This document shows positions 35,191 to 44,180 of a DNA stretch of 64,000 nucleotides, piece after piece. A model generated the notes under the pieces. The model was given only the letters and a program-made list of their open reading frames with translations, had not been told where the DNA came from and did no database searches. The stretch lies in assembly GCF_900156375.1 (NCBI RefSeq), contig NZ_FTNK01000006.1, positions 248,001 through 312,000 on the forward strand, given 5' to 3'. Position 1 is the stretch's first letter. Every line of letters begins with the position of its first letter. The position numbers and the translations under genes are program-made. This DNA comes from Paenibacillus macquariensis. Lineage in GTDB: Bacteria; Bacillota; Bacilli; Paenibacillales; Paenibacillaceae.

Positions 35191-35823
35191 TTACACTAAA
35201 GAGCCATATCCTAACCGATTTAATTGTTCTGCAATAATGCTGTAACCATATCCATTCGGGTGAAAGTGGTCGAGTGAGAGTAATGCTCTCTCTCGACCCT
35301 TGAAAGAAGCATAGATATTAGCAACCGCAAATGTACCGTTCGTATAGCTTCCTAAATACTGATTGTATTGTTGAACATAATAGGATGCCCCTTCTAATTG
35401 AGGAAAGGGGTTATATAATCCCACCGCCCGGATGATGTAGGGTCGTTTGGAATTCTTCTTCAACTCGTAAATTATTTTGAGTATTCGAGAGAAATTGGTT
35501 TTACAATTAGAGAGTGCTTCATGAAAGTCACGCCCAGATAGATTACCTGCTGATGACTTTGCCGCCCGTATCAGATCGTTACCCCCAATGGAAATCGTTA
35601 TGATATCGGCTTGACTCACTAATTGTCTGAACGAGGGATTTCTGCTTATATAATCATACAATCCTTGCGAAGTTAATCCATTCACCCCTAAATTATCATA
35701 CGCGACAAAAGTTCTTAGATGACGCTCTGCTAACCTTCTGTATACTGGGACAAATCCGTTTCCCGGCAAAGCCCCAAAACCAACTGTCAATGAATCTCCA
35801 ATCGCGGTGTATTGGAATGCCAC
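35191..35823 (-). CDS. GDSL/SGNH-family hydrolase
   Basis: A 210-residue SGNH esterase/lipase. Block I AIGDSLTVGFG carries the catalytic serine, block III SIGGNDL the oxyanion residues, and block V LDHFHPNGYGY the Asp-His pair. No signal peptide is visible with the chosen GTG start (35823), nine bases after AGGAGG, although the frame is open 21 bases upstream. The substrate is probably a lipid or acetylated sugar. Confidence 0.85.
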   Translation of the reverse strand: MAFQYTAIGDSLTVGFGALPGNGFVPVYRRLAERHLRTFVAYDNLGVNGLTSQGLYDYISRNPSFRQLVSQADIITISIGGNDLIRAAKSSAGNLSGRDFHEALSNCKTNFSRILKIIYELKKNSKRPYIIRAVGLYNPFPQLEGASYYVQQYNQYLGSYTNGTFAVANIYASFKGRERALLSLDHFHPNGYGYSIIAEQLNRLGYGSLV

Positions 35824-35946
35824 ATCATTCAACCTCCTAAACATCTCTATTCGAACTATCTAGATACCATAGTTTATGAATGTTGGATCACCTCTGCTAC
35901 GGGAGAATGCCCTGCTTATCTTGTACAATTGTTAGAAAATAATAGA

Positions 35947-35979
35947 CAAGAGACTATCGATCTTATCGATAGTCTCTTG
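35947..35979 (-). terminator. Perfect 15-bp hairpin after tetR
   Basis: Arms 35947-35961 and 35965-35979 are perfectly complementary around a 3-base loop. It lies 51 bp past the tetR stop. A strong T tract is missing, so part of its role may be mRNA protection. Confidence 0.6.
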
Positions 35980-36030
35980 TTTGTACCCGCCACTAGCCGA
36001 ATAACAGGTATGTTGGTAGGCATGATTGGG

Positions 36031-36648
36031 TCAGTTGAATAAGTAGCCTGTGATCATGCGGGTAAGTTCAGTTTTCAGACGATCAGCTGAGACGCTTCGA
36101 GTAGAAAATACAACCGTATCTACAATGCTTTGCATCGCATCATAAACAACAATGGATGCTGCCTCCAGATCCTTAACCTTTAACTCCTCTTTTCCCATCT
36201 GCAAATAATTCAATGTTTTACGACGACCTAGGTCATGTTGCTCATCCATGAGCAATTTAATTTCCTCATCCGCTTCATACATGACCGCAAGCTCTTTATG
36301 AAATTGAGAATATACCCCATGTGAAGCTATAAGACTGTCAATCAAATAGGTAATTGCCGCTTGTTTGTCATGACTATGAAGTTGCACTTCTACAAGTGAG
36401 GCTTCCACTCGTTCCAACAATGCGTTGTTGTAAATTTTGAGAACATCAATGAAGACAGCTCTTTTATCTATGTAATAGGAATAAAAACTACCTGTCGATA
36501 CACCGGCAAGCGCAGCAATTTGTTTCGTATTTGTGCGGTGAAAGCCTTTATCGGAAAAGAGCTTCATTGCAGCCTCTACAATGGCTTCTTTAGTTTTGAT
36601 ACTCCGTTCTTGTTGGGGAGTCCTTATTTTATCTTCCATCTCTTTCAT
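36031..36648 (-). CDS. TetR/AcrR-family repressor
   Basis: A 205-residue regulator with an N-terminal TetR HTH (IVEAAMKLFSDKGFHRTNTK, then IAALAGVSTGSFYSYY) and a C-terminal ligand domain. I start at the ATG at 36648 after AGGGGAAG; the frame is open 66 bases further but those residues run through the regulatory DNA. It is divergent from an MFS exporter with three operator-like palindromes between them, so it very likely represses both. Confidence 0.9.
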   Translation of the reverse strand: MKEMEDKIRTPQQERSIKTKEAIVEAAMKLFSDKGFHRTNTKQIAALAGVSTGSFYSYYIDKRAVFIDVLKIYNNALLERVEASLVEVQLHSHDKQAAITYLIDSLIASHGVYSQFHKELAVMYEADEEIKLLMDEQHDLGRRKTLNYLQMGKEELKVKDLEAASIVVYDAMQSIVDTVVFSTRSVSADRLKTELTRMITGYLFN

Positions 36649-36706
36649 TGTCACTTCCCCTTTTATATCGATTGTAGGGGTGGAAGTTTCCAATGTCAAC
36701 CGAAAC

Positions 36707-36781
36707 TGAACCATGGTTCATATTATCATTGACAAACATGAACTGAAGTTCATATAATCAGAAAAGATGAACTAGAGTTCA
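36707..36781. promoter_or_regulatory. Three TGAAC-N4-GTTCA operator palindromes
   Basis: Copies at 36707-36720 (spacer CATG), 36739-36752 (TGAA) and 36768-36781 (TAGA), with starts 32 and 29 bp apart (close to three helical turns). They fill the gap between tetR and the MFS gene and overlap the MFS promoter. They are the probable binding sites of the neighbouring TetR protein. Confidence 0.75.
36729..36758 (+). promoter_or_regulatory. Consensus promoter of the MFS exporter
   Basis: TTGACA (36729-36734), an 18-bp spacer and TATAAT (36753-36758). The second palindrome occupies the spacer and the third sits just downstream of the start site, an arrangement suited to tight repression. Confidence 0.85.
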
Positions 36782-36807
36782 TCTTTAATGTGAAGGAGTG
36801 GTGACGA

Positions 36808-38511
36808 TTGAGTGCTGGGATGAAGAGGGCTTTTTCTTTCACGGCCATTGTGCTGGGATATTTCATGGCTTTACTGGATACGACGATCATTAACATTGCA
36901 TTACCTGAAATGACTCGTCATTTCGGAGGCACAGTATCGCAAATTTCATGGGTTATGAACAGCTATAATTTAGCTTTCGCTGTGTTCATATTGATTGCCT
37001 CACGATTGGCTGATCAATTTGGACGAAAAAAAGTTTTCCTCATCGGAATTATACTGTTCACGTTAGCGTCACTATTCGCTGGATTCTCGACGAATCTGGG
37101 AACACTTATTGCTCTGAGAGTCCTCCAAGGGTTGGCGGGAGCTATCATTGTCCCGATCACGATTCCTTTAACAACCACGACATTCCCCAAAGAAATGCAT
37201 GGAGCAATCATTGGTATCTGGGGAGCTATCGCTGGCCTTGCAGCAGCATGTGGTCCTTCACTCGGTGGAATAATCACAGAGAAGCTAAACTGGCAGTGGA
37301 TCTTTTTTGTAAACGTCCCGCTCGGTCTACTCAGTCTTATACTCACGATATTCTTCATTAAGGAATCCAAGGATGAGTCCGCAGGCAAAATGATCGACTA
37401 TGCAGGAATGTTTGGTATAACAGGCGCCATGTTCTTCATAACGTATGCTCTTATAAAAGTGAAGGATTTCGGATGGGACTCGAGCTTCATCTTCATCCTA
37501 TTCACGTCAGGACTGTTATTTCTACTATTCTTCTTGCTTACGCAGTGGAAAGGGAAGGCACCTATGCTCCCTTTATCACTTCTTAGAATTAAAGCTTTTG
37601 ACGGAGCAGCACTGACCTTGCTAGTCGTGGGCGCGGCGTTATCAAATATAGCAATCCTGACGTCCTTCTTTCTCACTAAAGTCATGGGCATGACCGAGCT
37701 TAAGGCTGGGTTGATTCTGTCCATCCTCGCCGTCGGATCTATTGTATCCTCTGCGGTGTCTGGACCATTATCGAATAAATATGGAAGCCGCCTATTCGGT
37801 GCAATAGGCGTTACGCTCATCATCATTTCTACTTACTCACTCAGCGGATTGGATATCCATTCCACAGTGATGGAAGTGTTATTGCGACTTGGGGCGGCCG
37901 GAATCGGCGTAGGCTTTACAATGGCGCCAGTGATGTCATCAGCGATCCGTAATGTACCCGAAGATAAGGTTGGCATATCATCGGGCGTCATTAATATGAC
38001 CAAGGCCCTTGGCAGTGTGCTTGGTGTGGCTATTATTGTGACAGTGCTACAGCAGAATATCACGAATCAGCTGGAGTCAGCTCGCATTCATGCTATTCAA
38101 ACTGTAGAACAGAATGCAAAGTTTGCGCCATTTGTAAAGGATTTACTTAAGACAACAATAAATGCTTCTGGGAATAAGGAGCCATCAGGTTCCAGTGGAA
38201 GGTCCGGTACGGAGAATATTGCCGTCATCATCTCTGCACAAGCGGAAGTAACCGCGGCGAAGCTATCCTTAGAACAGAAATCAGCATTTGTTGCATCTGT
38301 TAAGGATCAGATTCAGGAAGCAGAAAGACTCATGCCACAAGTAAACAATGAAATCAAACAATCATTGTCCAAGGCGTATAGCACTACCTTTATCTTTGCT
38401 AGTTATTTGTTGCTCCCTGGCATTTTGTTTGCACTGATGAGTGATCGGAGAAGAAAGATGGGGGCTGGAGTGAAGCTTTCACCTGTAGTTAAAGATGCAG
38501 CGGGAGATTAA
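36808..38511 (+). CDS. DHA2-family (EmrB/QacA) MFS drug exporter
   Basis: A 567-residue, 14-helix major facilitator antiporter that probably expels cationic or hydrophobic drugs. Helix 1 motif LDTTIINIALPEM (motif D1), the loop 2-3 motif RLADQFGRKKVF (motif A) and motif C in LAAACGPSLGG are present. An extracytoplasmic loop near residues 440-510 is long and polar. A TTG start at 36808 lies seven bases after AAGGAGTG. It is controlled by the divergent TetR gene. Confidence 0.93.
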   Translation: MSAGMKRAFSFTAIVLGYFMALLDTTIINIALPEMTRHFGGTVSQISWVMNSYNLAFAVFILIASRLADQFGRKKVFLIGIILFTLASLFAGFSTNLGTLIALRVLQGLAGAIIVPITIPLTTTTFPKEMHGAIIGIWGAIAGLAAACGPSLGGIITEKLNWQWIFFVNVPLGLLSLILTIFFIKESKDESAGKMIDYAGMFGITGAMFFITYALIKVKDFGWDSSFIFILFTSGLLFLLFFLLTQWKGKAPMLPLSLLRIKAFDGAALTLLVVGAALSNIAILTSFFLTKVMGMTELKAGLILSILAVGSIVSSAVSGPLSNKYGSRLFGAIGVTLIIISTYSLSGLDIHSTVMEVLLRLGAAGIGVGFTMAPVMSSAIRNVPEDKVGISSGVINMTKALGSVLGVAIIVTVLQQNITNQLESARIHAIQTVEQNAKFAPFVKDLLKTTINASGNKEPSGSSGRSGTENIAVIISAQAEVTAAKLSLEQKSAFVASVKDQIQEAERLMPQVNNEIKQSLSKAYSTTFIFASYLLLPGILFALMSDRRRKMGAGVKLSPVVKDAAGD

Positions 38512-38526
38512 AATTATATTGGAAAA

Positions 38527-38564
38527 GGATGCCGGACTTCTTTTCAGAGTCTAGCATCCTTTTT
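38527..38564 (+). terminator. Rho-independent terminator after the MFS gene
   Basis: A 12-bp stem with two mismatches (38527-38538 with 38548-38559) is followed by five T residues, 15 bp past the stop. Confidence 0.75.
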
Positions 38565-38589
38565 GTATTAACATAGTTTAGATCTTCAT

Positions 38590-39087
38590 TTATAAAAGCT
38601 TTGCCATGTAATATTCATCAATAAGTGTATTATCGATTTTTATCGAGTGTTTCTTAGTTCCTTCAATGATAAACCCTTGTTTTGTATATAACTTCACCGC
38701 AAGTTCGTTATGTACCATTACAGTTAATTCTAACCGTTGTTTGTTGTGTTCCCTCGCCCATGTCTCAACGCGATTTAATAGCTTAGTTCCAATTCCTTTA
38801 CCCTGATAATCAGCAAGAATTCCAATAGCAATAGATAGGGAGTGGTTAATACGTTTAATGCTTGAGCCCATACCCGCTACGAAACCAATAATTCGCTCAC
38901 CTTCGATCGCAATGAAAAATATGGTGTCTTTAGCTTTCTTGATTCTCATAAAGCTTTGAGTTTGTTCCCCTACCGTTACAGCTCTTTCATTGGGTTCATA
39001 TAACATGAACTTAGTCTCTTCATCTAATAGCTTAGTAAATTTAAGGAACTCTTCAGCGTCATTGACTTCAATGTTTCTTATAATCAT
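38590..39087 (-). CDS. GNAT-family N-acetyltransferase
   Basis: A 165-residue GNAT fold with the acetyl-CoA pyrophosphate loop in ADYQGKGIGTKLL and the closing strand LYTKQGFIIEGT. The pattern resembles RimI/SpeG-like acetyltransferases; the substrate is unknown. The ATG at 39087 (MIIRNIEVND) lies seven bases after AAAGGTG and starts 4 bases after the preceding methyltransferase stop, so the two are co-transcribed. Confidence 0.85.
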   Translation of the reverse strand: MIIRNIEVNDAEEFLKFTKLLDEETKFMLYEPNERAVTVGEQTQSFMRIKKAKDTIFFIAIEGERIIGFVAGMGSSIKRINHSLSIAIGILADYQGKGIGTKLLNRVETWAREHNKQRLELTVMVHNELAVKLYTKQGFIIEGTKKHSIKIDNTLIDEYYMAKLL

Positions 39088-39091
39088 GTGT

Positions 39092-39871
39092 CTACACCTT
39101 TCTTGCAATCCAGATTGTCCATCTATCCCTCTCCTGAATCACTTTAATATTCTCATCCAATTTAGTGCGAATGAATTGTATTAATTCCTCAACTTCTTCG
39201 TCATTCAATTCGTGAAGAATAGATCTTCCCGTTCTCCCCCTAAGGTCTTCTTCTAACTCACTGAACTCTTGATATGTTTTTCTAGCTTCCGAGAATTGAA
39301 CTTCCTCTACCATTTCAAATTCATTTCTGGTCAGTGCATTAATAACTTCATCACTTGAGAATCTTCTACGCGTTTCTTTTTCAATCAAACGAGGATATTT
39401 CTCAAAAAAGTGCCCTCTGATATGTGTTTCACTACCGGGTAATAGGCAATCTTCAGGTGTTCGATCTTGGACAAATAAGACTCCGCCTGGTTTTAGAATT
39501 CTTGCTGCTTCTTCAAAGCATAAATCAATTTCAGTAATATGATGAATTAGTGCACGCTCTAGGATTAAGTCAACAGATGCATTAGTTAGTCCAGTGTCCA
39601 AAGCATTTCCTTGTTCATAAGAAATATTATAAAAATCATTACAATTCGCCATAGCCCCTTCAAGATTCGATCTTGAAAAATCCATAGCAATGACGTTACT
39701 TGCGCCCAGTTCAGATAACACTTTCGAATAAATCCCCCCTCCACAACCCAGATCAAGGGCGGTGAATTGATCACCGTGAATATATTTCTTTATGAGGTCA
39801 TTCCAATCTCTATCCGCAATTCTAGTGGTGTATGTAAATTTATTATTTTCGTCATGAAAATTAATTGTCAT
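39092..39871 (-). CDS. Class I SAM-dependent methyltransferase
   Basis: A 259-residue methyltransferase with motif I ALDLGCGGGIYSKVL, motif II VIAMDFS, and RILKPGGVLFVQD after strand 5. It resembles UbiE/type-11 methyltransferases acting on small molecules; the substrate is unknown. It is followed immediately by a GNAT gene. Confidence 0.85.
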   Translation of the reverse strand: MTINFHDENNKFTYTTRIADRDWNDLIKKYIHGDQFTALDLGCGGGIYSKVLSELGASNVIAMDFSRSNLEGAMANCNDFYNISYEQGNALDTGLTNASVDLILERALIHHITEIDLCFEEAARILKPGGVLFVQDRTPEDCLLPGSETHIRGHFFEKYPRLIEKETRRRFSSDEVINALTRNEFEMVEEVQFSEARKTYQEFSELEEDLRGRTGRSILHELNDEEVEELIQFIRTKLDENIKVIQERDRWTIWIARKV

Positions 39872-39917
39872 TCGATTTCCTCCTTTCTATTATTCGATTA
39901 CCTCATGATCAATCACC

Positions 39918-40316
39918 TCAGTGACTCGGTTGTCTTATAAATTCTTTAAATCGAGTTCCTTGATAGGAAAGTTCACCTTGATCTCCAACCGTCGTTAACC
40001 CGTAATAGTTACCTCTGACATGCATTTCTTTGCGCGTGCTATCTTCAAATTCAAAAGTTATAAAATAATTCGTACTTGCGCTTGAATCTCCTGATCCTCC
40101 CGAGACTTCCGTTCTTTTATCGACTACCTTACATCTCTGTACCATCATCTCAGCGGCATTATTTGAACTCCAAGTCTTTAATCCTTTAATAATCGCATAA
40201 GAGAATGCCCCTATTACTAACGTTATTAATAGCCCTCCAAATAATATAAAAAACAAAGGCAATTCGCTAATAAAACCAAAGAATCCTGATCCTGGCGGTC
40301 CACCAAAATTATTCAT
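39918..40316 (-). CDS. DUF2500-type membrane protein
   Basis: A 132-residue protein with a glycine-rich N-terminus, a transmembrane helix (FFILFGGLLITLVIGAFSYA) and a beta-rich outer domain (VVDKRTEVSGG, YFITFEFEDSTRKEMHV, GDQGELSYQGTRF). This fits DUF2500, of unknown function. The ATG at 40316 follows GGAGGAG by seven bases. Confidence 0.8.
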   Translation of the reverse strand: MNNFGGPPGSGFFGFISELPLFFILFGGLLITLVIGAFSYAIIKGLKTWSSNNAAEMMVQRCKVVDKRTEVSGGSGDSSASTNYFITFEFEDSTRKEMHVRGNYYGLTTVGDQGELSYQGTRFKEFIRQPSH

Positions 40317-40349
40317 TAACAATCTCCTCCAATGCTGGTCCTATGATGG

Positions 40350-40867
40350 TCATTTCTTTCTCCATAAACTTGCCCATAAAAATGATTGTCCGAAAAGTTC
40401 ATTATCTTGTTCCTGTTCTTTCATGTACCGAATCTCAATTAATTCAAAGTGAGCACTTAAAATACTTCTCAACTTCTCCTCACTGTATGCCATGCCACCT
40501 ACAATATTCCTCTTACGATAAACTTCATAATCTGTTAATTCTAATGGTCCGCCTACATCACCAAATCCAGAAGCGAAACAAATTAATCCTAAATATCCTT
40601 TTGGTTTTAAAGCTCGTTGGATTAGATCAATGTATTGAAATCATTACACCCTTCACCATAACCTAGCTCTAATACTTTACCTGAATCAAATAAATTTCGA
40701 TCGAAATAAGACACGAGATTCTCATCAGGATGATCATTCAGAAATGACATATAATCAGGTCGTTCTTGATACACTGAATTCAATATTCTGTTGGGTCATC
40801 AAATACGTCATCTAAAATAGTGAGTACATCTTAAATATTTTTTTATAATCATATCCGTCATAATCAT
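40350..40867 (-). pseudogene. SAM-dependent methyltransferase, degraded
   Basis: Fragments in different minus-strand frames reconstruct a methyltransferase. They are DVFDDPTEY, then YMSFLNDHPDENLVSYF and SGKVLELGYGEGCN (motif I, normally ELGCGEG), then, after an internal deletion, LIQRALKPKGYLGLICFA to SFLWASLWRKK at the stop. At least two frameshifts and the loss of motifs II-III show that it is dead. A ribosome site (GGAGAGG) still precedes the original start. Confidence 0.75.
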
Positions 40868-40878
40868 TTCCTCTCCAT

Positions 40879-41925
40879 TCAAATCTTTAATCGAACACAA
40901 TAATATCTCATCGCTTTAGGAACTCCCTTAATCTCAAGAATCCCGCTATAGATAAGCTGCCGAAGCCGATGCTCAAAGAATGAATCCGTCAAGAGTTGTT
41001 CTAGATTTCCAATGACCTCTCCAATCACTCTTGCTGATTTAATGAACTCGTGATTCCCAAAGTTGCTATGAAGTTTACTCACAGTTTCTATAATGTACTG
41101 GTCATAGTAATCTTCATTAACATGAATAACTTCTTGCTGTTCCCAGATCCGAAGGACAGAAGACTCCCCAGAGAGATTTAACCATTCCTGCTCAAATGCC
41201 TCTCTCTGCGTCCTTGTAATTGCAGCTTTGCACTCATTATGTTTCATAATCTGCCCGAGCTTCTCAGGATTAATTTCTCCCGTATGTCTATAATCAATAG
41301 TCAACTCAGGGGTATCAAATAACGTATGGCTATCCACTGCAGTATTAATCACATATATCGGGTTAGATTTGTTACGAAAGAGATTCAGAGCATAACGTAC
41401 ACCAATTTGTTCTAATGCATTATTTCCAGTCCAAATCGTGATGGGGATATGCTCTGGGATTCTCACTATTTCAGCAACAACTTTGTTAATAAAATATTCA
41501 TCGTACATGAAATTGTCATCAGCGTCATGTAGATTCATCCGATCTCGAAACCATTCGCGTCTACAATTACGCCCATCTGGTGTGTTCAACTGTTGCATTG
41601 GACCAACAGCGTAATTATCACGTAGAACCATCACATGATGCAGTGAACGTAATCCCATCTGCTTAAGCGCAAATTTCAGCCCGCCCGCTGAAGAATCGCC
41701 AAACATAACATGGACGTGGCTCAATTGATCACCGAAATCATCATTCATTTTTTTCGTATATCCCTCTATTAATTCTTGATACTCCTTCATTGTGTCATGA
41801 ACGAACTGTTCCTTTGAGTATTCTCCATTGTCTAACCGCTCTATATTAAGAAAGAAATAATATAATAAAGATTTCGCTTCAATTTCCGTTAAATCATTCA
41901 TTATTTTGCGTAAATCTTTCACCAC
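40879..41925 (-). CDS. DUF1835/DUF3658 domain protein
   Basis: A 348-residue protein with the DUF1835 signature HVMFGDSSAGGLKFAL (residues 72-87) and VMVLRDNYAVGPM. A C-terminal DUF3658-like part follows (FIKSARVIGEVIG, RLRQLIYSGILEIKG). The family is widespread in Paenibacillus and Bacillus without an established biochemical role. The start is at two adjacent GTG codons after AGGGGTGAT. Confidence 0.8.
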   Translation of the reverse strand: MVKDLRKIMNDLTEIEAKSLLYYFFLNIERLDNGEYSKEQFVHDTMKEYQELIEGYTKKMNDDFGDQLSHVHVMFGDSSAGGLKFALKQMGLRSLHHVMVLRDNYAVGPMQQLNTPDGRNCRREWFRDRMNLHDADDNFMYDEYFINKVVAEIVRIPEHIPITIWTGNNALEQIGVRYALNLFRNKSNPIYVINTAVDSHTLFDTPELTIDYRHTGEINPEKLGQIMKHNECKAAITRTQREAFEQEWLNLSGESSVLRIWEQQEVIHVNEDYYDQYIIETVSKLHSNFGNHEFIKSARVIGEVIGNLEQLLTDSFFEHRLRQLIYSGILEIKGVPKAMRYYCVRLKI

Positions 41926-41962
41926 ATCACCCCTTTAGCTACTACTAATAACCGCTACTCCC

Positions 41963-43447
41963 CTAACATTCCTGTTCAGCGCGAGCTACCAGCTTAATCC
42001 CCGTTCTTATCTGACTCTCTGACAAATTAGCATAGCCTAATAGAAAGGTAGCTTTGCTCGGTTGTGAATCTATGTAATAATCCGTTGCCGGATATATTTG
42101 GGTTCCATATTGCAATGCTTTCTTGGCAATTAACTCTTCGGTAGCCGTGGTATCTAGTTCAATTAATAAGTGCAATCCAGCCTCATCTCCAAAATAGTGA
42201 ACCCGATCCCCAAATTCTTGATCTAACGCATCCACTAAACAAGCTCTACGAGAGGCATATAACTTACTCATTTGACTCACATGTTTGGCATATTGTCCGG
42301 ATTGTATGAAATCCGCAAGTGCTTCTTGTTCCAGGGTTGGGCTCATTCGATCAGTAATCCATTTGATCGCTAGAAATGGTTTTATTAAAGCGGAGGGAAG
42401 GATAGCATAACCAATACGTAAAGAAGGAAACAGAATTTTACTGAAGCTTCCTACATATATAACCCGACTACTTGAATCAAGCCCTGCGAGTGCAGATACT
42501 TTGGGACCCACATATCGGTACTCACTATCGTAGTCATCTTCAATAATGAATGCCCCTGTCCGTCTTGCCCAATCTAAGAGATCTATTCTCCGGTTAAATG
42601 ACATCGTCACACCCATTGGAAACTGATGGGATGGTGTAACATAGATAAGTTTCGGGGGACTATCAGCCTCTTTACTGTGAATTGCAATACTCTGATTAAT
42701 CTCATGAACACATATTCCTTCTTCGTCTACACGCACAGGAATTACTTCGCCGCCTGAGAATCTGAAGATTTCACGTAATACATTATGTGTAGGATCCTCG
42801 ACAATGATCTGTTCCCCATCCTTTAGACATAACCGGGCAAGGATATCTAATGCTTGGGTAGCCCCCGACGTAATGACAATTTGTTCAGGTAAAGCTGGAA
42901 TAGACCTTGTAGAACGCACCAATCGTGCAATCTCTTCCCTTAGTGCTAGTGAACCTTCTGCTGGGCCATAAGTAAGCATCTCAGGCGTCGCCCTCCGACA
43001 TGCTTCAGTTAACGAACGCTGCCAACGATCCATCGGAAATGCATCCCAGGCTGGAACACCATGTCGGAAATCATAGAGAATTGCAGCGTGGCTAGATAAC
43101 GGATTGTTCTCAACCGCTTTAAAATTCGGAACATTTGCTATCACTTCATAGTCTATATTTGCTTCATGATAAGGAATGTCTGTGTCCATTCCCGCTGCGT
43201 TAGCAGCAATAAATGTCCCCGCACCCCTTCTCATCTCCAAGTATCCTTCGGCTTGAAGCTGTTCATAGGCTTGAAGAATGACACTCCGGGAAACTTGAAT
43301 TTGCTCTGCCATTAGCCTTGTCGATGGTATTGGATCACCGGCTCGTACGCATCCATTAGTAATGGATTGTAGAATTTGCTCGTAAATTTGCCTTGTGAAG
43401 GATGTACCAAGCCTTTTATCTATTCTGATTAGCAGCTCGTGTGTCAA
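41963..43447 (-). CDS. MocR-family (GntR-aminotransferase) transcription regulator
   Basis: A 494-residue fusion of an N-terminal winged helix (PIPSTRLMAEQIQVSRSVIL) to an aminotransferase-like domain. The PLP lysine is in VGSFSKILFPSLRIGY, with ITSGATQALDI and EDDYDSEY also present. Members such as PdxR use PLP as effector and regulate vitamin B6 or amino-acid genes. The likely target is a neighbouring gene, but none here encodes PLP synthase. Confidence 0.9.
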   Translation of the reverse strand: MTHELLIRIDKRLGTSFTRQIYEQILQSITNGCVRAGDPIPSTRLMAEQIQVSRSVILQAYEQLQAEGYLEMRRGAGTFIAANAAGMDTDIPYHEANIDYEVIANVPNFKAVENNPLSSHAAILYDFRHGVPAWDAFPMDRWQRSLTEACRRATPEMLTYGPAEGSLALREEIARLVRSTRSIPALPEQIVITSGATQALDILARLCLKDGEQIIVEDPTHNVLREIFRFSGGEVIPVRVDEEGICVHEINQSIAIHSKEADSPPKLIYVTPSHQFPMGVTMSFNRRIDLLDWARRTGAFIIEDDYDSEYRYVGPKVSALAGLDSSSRVIYVGSFSKILFPSLRIGYAILPSALIKPFLAIKWITDRMSPTLEQEALADFIQSGQYAKHVSQMSKLYASRRACLVDALDQEFGDRVHYFGDEAGLHLLIELDTTATEELIAKKALQYGTQIYPATDYYIDSQPSKATFLLGYANLSESQIRTGIKLVARAEQEC

Positions 43448-43497
43448 TCAAATTTCATCCTTTCACATCCATACTATTTCCCTATTTAGAATGACGA

Positions 43498-43528
43498 AAG
43501 CCTCCGATTTCTGGGTAACCGGAGGCTT
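43498..43528 (-). terminator. Terminator-like hairpin after the chorismate-mutase-like gene
   Basis: A 9-bp perfect stem (43498-43506 with 43520-43528) with a 13-base loop and only a short T run on the minus strand. It lies in the 136-bp gap before the mocR-type gene. Confidence 0.5.
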
Positions 43529-43583
43529 GTTGTAAAGTTCCAATCTCACACTTTTAGAAGTTCCGAGCATGTATGTGAACATC

Positions 43584-43889
43584 TCACACTAAAGACTCAT
43601 CTGATTGTTGTCGAAGATGTAGATACTCTAGCTGCATATCCGTTAGGACAGTAATAAGTGTCTCGTAAGTAGATACTGCAATCTGCGGTTCTAGACCATT
43701 CTCCTCTGCAAGTTTTGCCACCTTATCCATTACCTGTTGGACTCGATCAATGGAGCGTACGGAATCTTCATTTGTTTTCAAGACCATGATATTCTTCACG
43801 ACTTGAGTTCTTTCAGCAAGCAGTGCTACAATTTTCCGATCAATACGATCTATTTCTTCTCGTTGTATAGTTAGATTCTCTTGATTCAT
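43584..43889 (-). CDS. AroQ-type chorismate mutase / PchB-like protein
   Basis: A 101-residue all-helical protein of the chorismate mutase II fold. The first helix has EEIDRIDRKIVALLAERTQ with its arginines, followed by KNIMVLK in the mobile loop and SIDRVQQVMDKVAKLAEENG in helix 2. The RV-x9-WAEENGL-like stretch resembles PchB (isochorismate-pyruvate lyase) as well as chorismate mutase. No siderophore or aromatic pathway gene is adjacent, so which lyase or mutase activity applies is open. Confidence 0.75.
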   Translation of the reverse strand: MNQENLTIQREEIDRIDRKIVALLAERTQVVKNIMVLKTNEDSVRSIDRVQQVMDKVAKLAEENGLEPQIAVSTYETLITVLTDMQLEYLHLRQQSDESLV

Positions 43890-43940
43890 TGAACATTTCT
43901 CCTAACCCAAGATTAGATTGGCTCCCTTTTATTACAGAAT

Positions 43941-44108
43941 TCAACTACGCCTCTTGTTCTTGATCAGTAAAACGGAACTCAATGAGACGATGGCACATAA
44001 CGTCATTTCAAATGTCCTAACATTTAAATCAATGGCAAGAAGCACAAGTAAAAGACCAAAAGAAATGAATGCAACAATCTTTAATAACCATTCCATTGAT
44101 TTACTCAT
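43941..44108 (-). CDS. 55-residue membrane protein
   Basis: From an ATG after TGGAGG the frame gives MSKSMEWLLKIVAFISFG and a long hydrophobic helix, a short polar loop (NVRTFEM), a second helix, and a basic tail KNKRRS. It is a two-helix membrane protein with a good ribosome site. No family is recognised. Confidence 0.65.
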   Translation of the reverse strand: MSKSMEWLLKIVAFISFGLLLVLLAIDLNVRTFEMTLCAIVSLSSVLLIKNKRRS

Positions 44109-44180
44109 TGAAAACCTCCATGATCCTTCAATTTGATTACCAATTCCATTCTGATCACCATTTTAATTTTACATTTTATT

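Noticed and set aside
35812..36042. 76-codon plus-strand frame between the GDSL and tetR genes
   Set aside because: It crosses the perfect hairpin at 35947-35979 and has no coding character.
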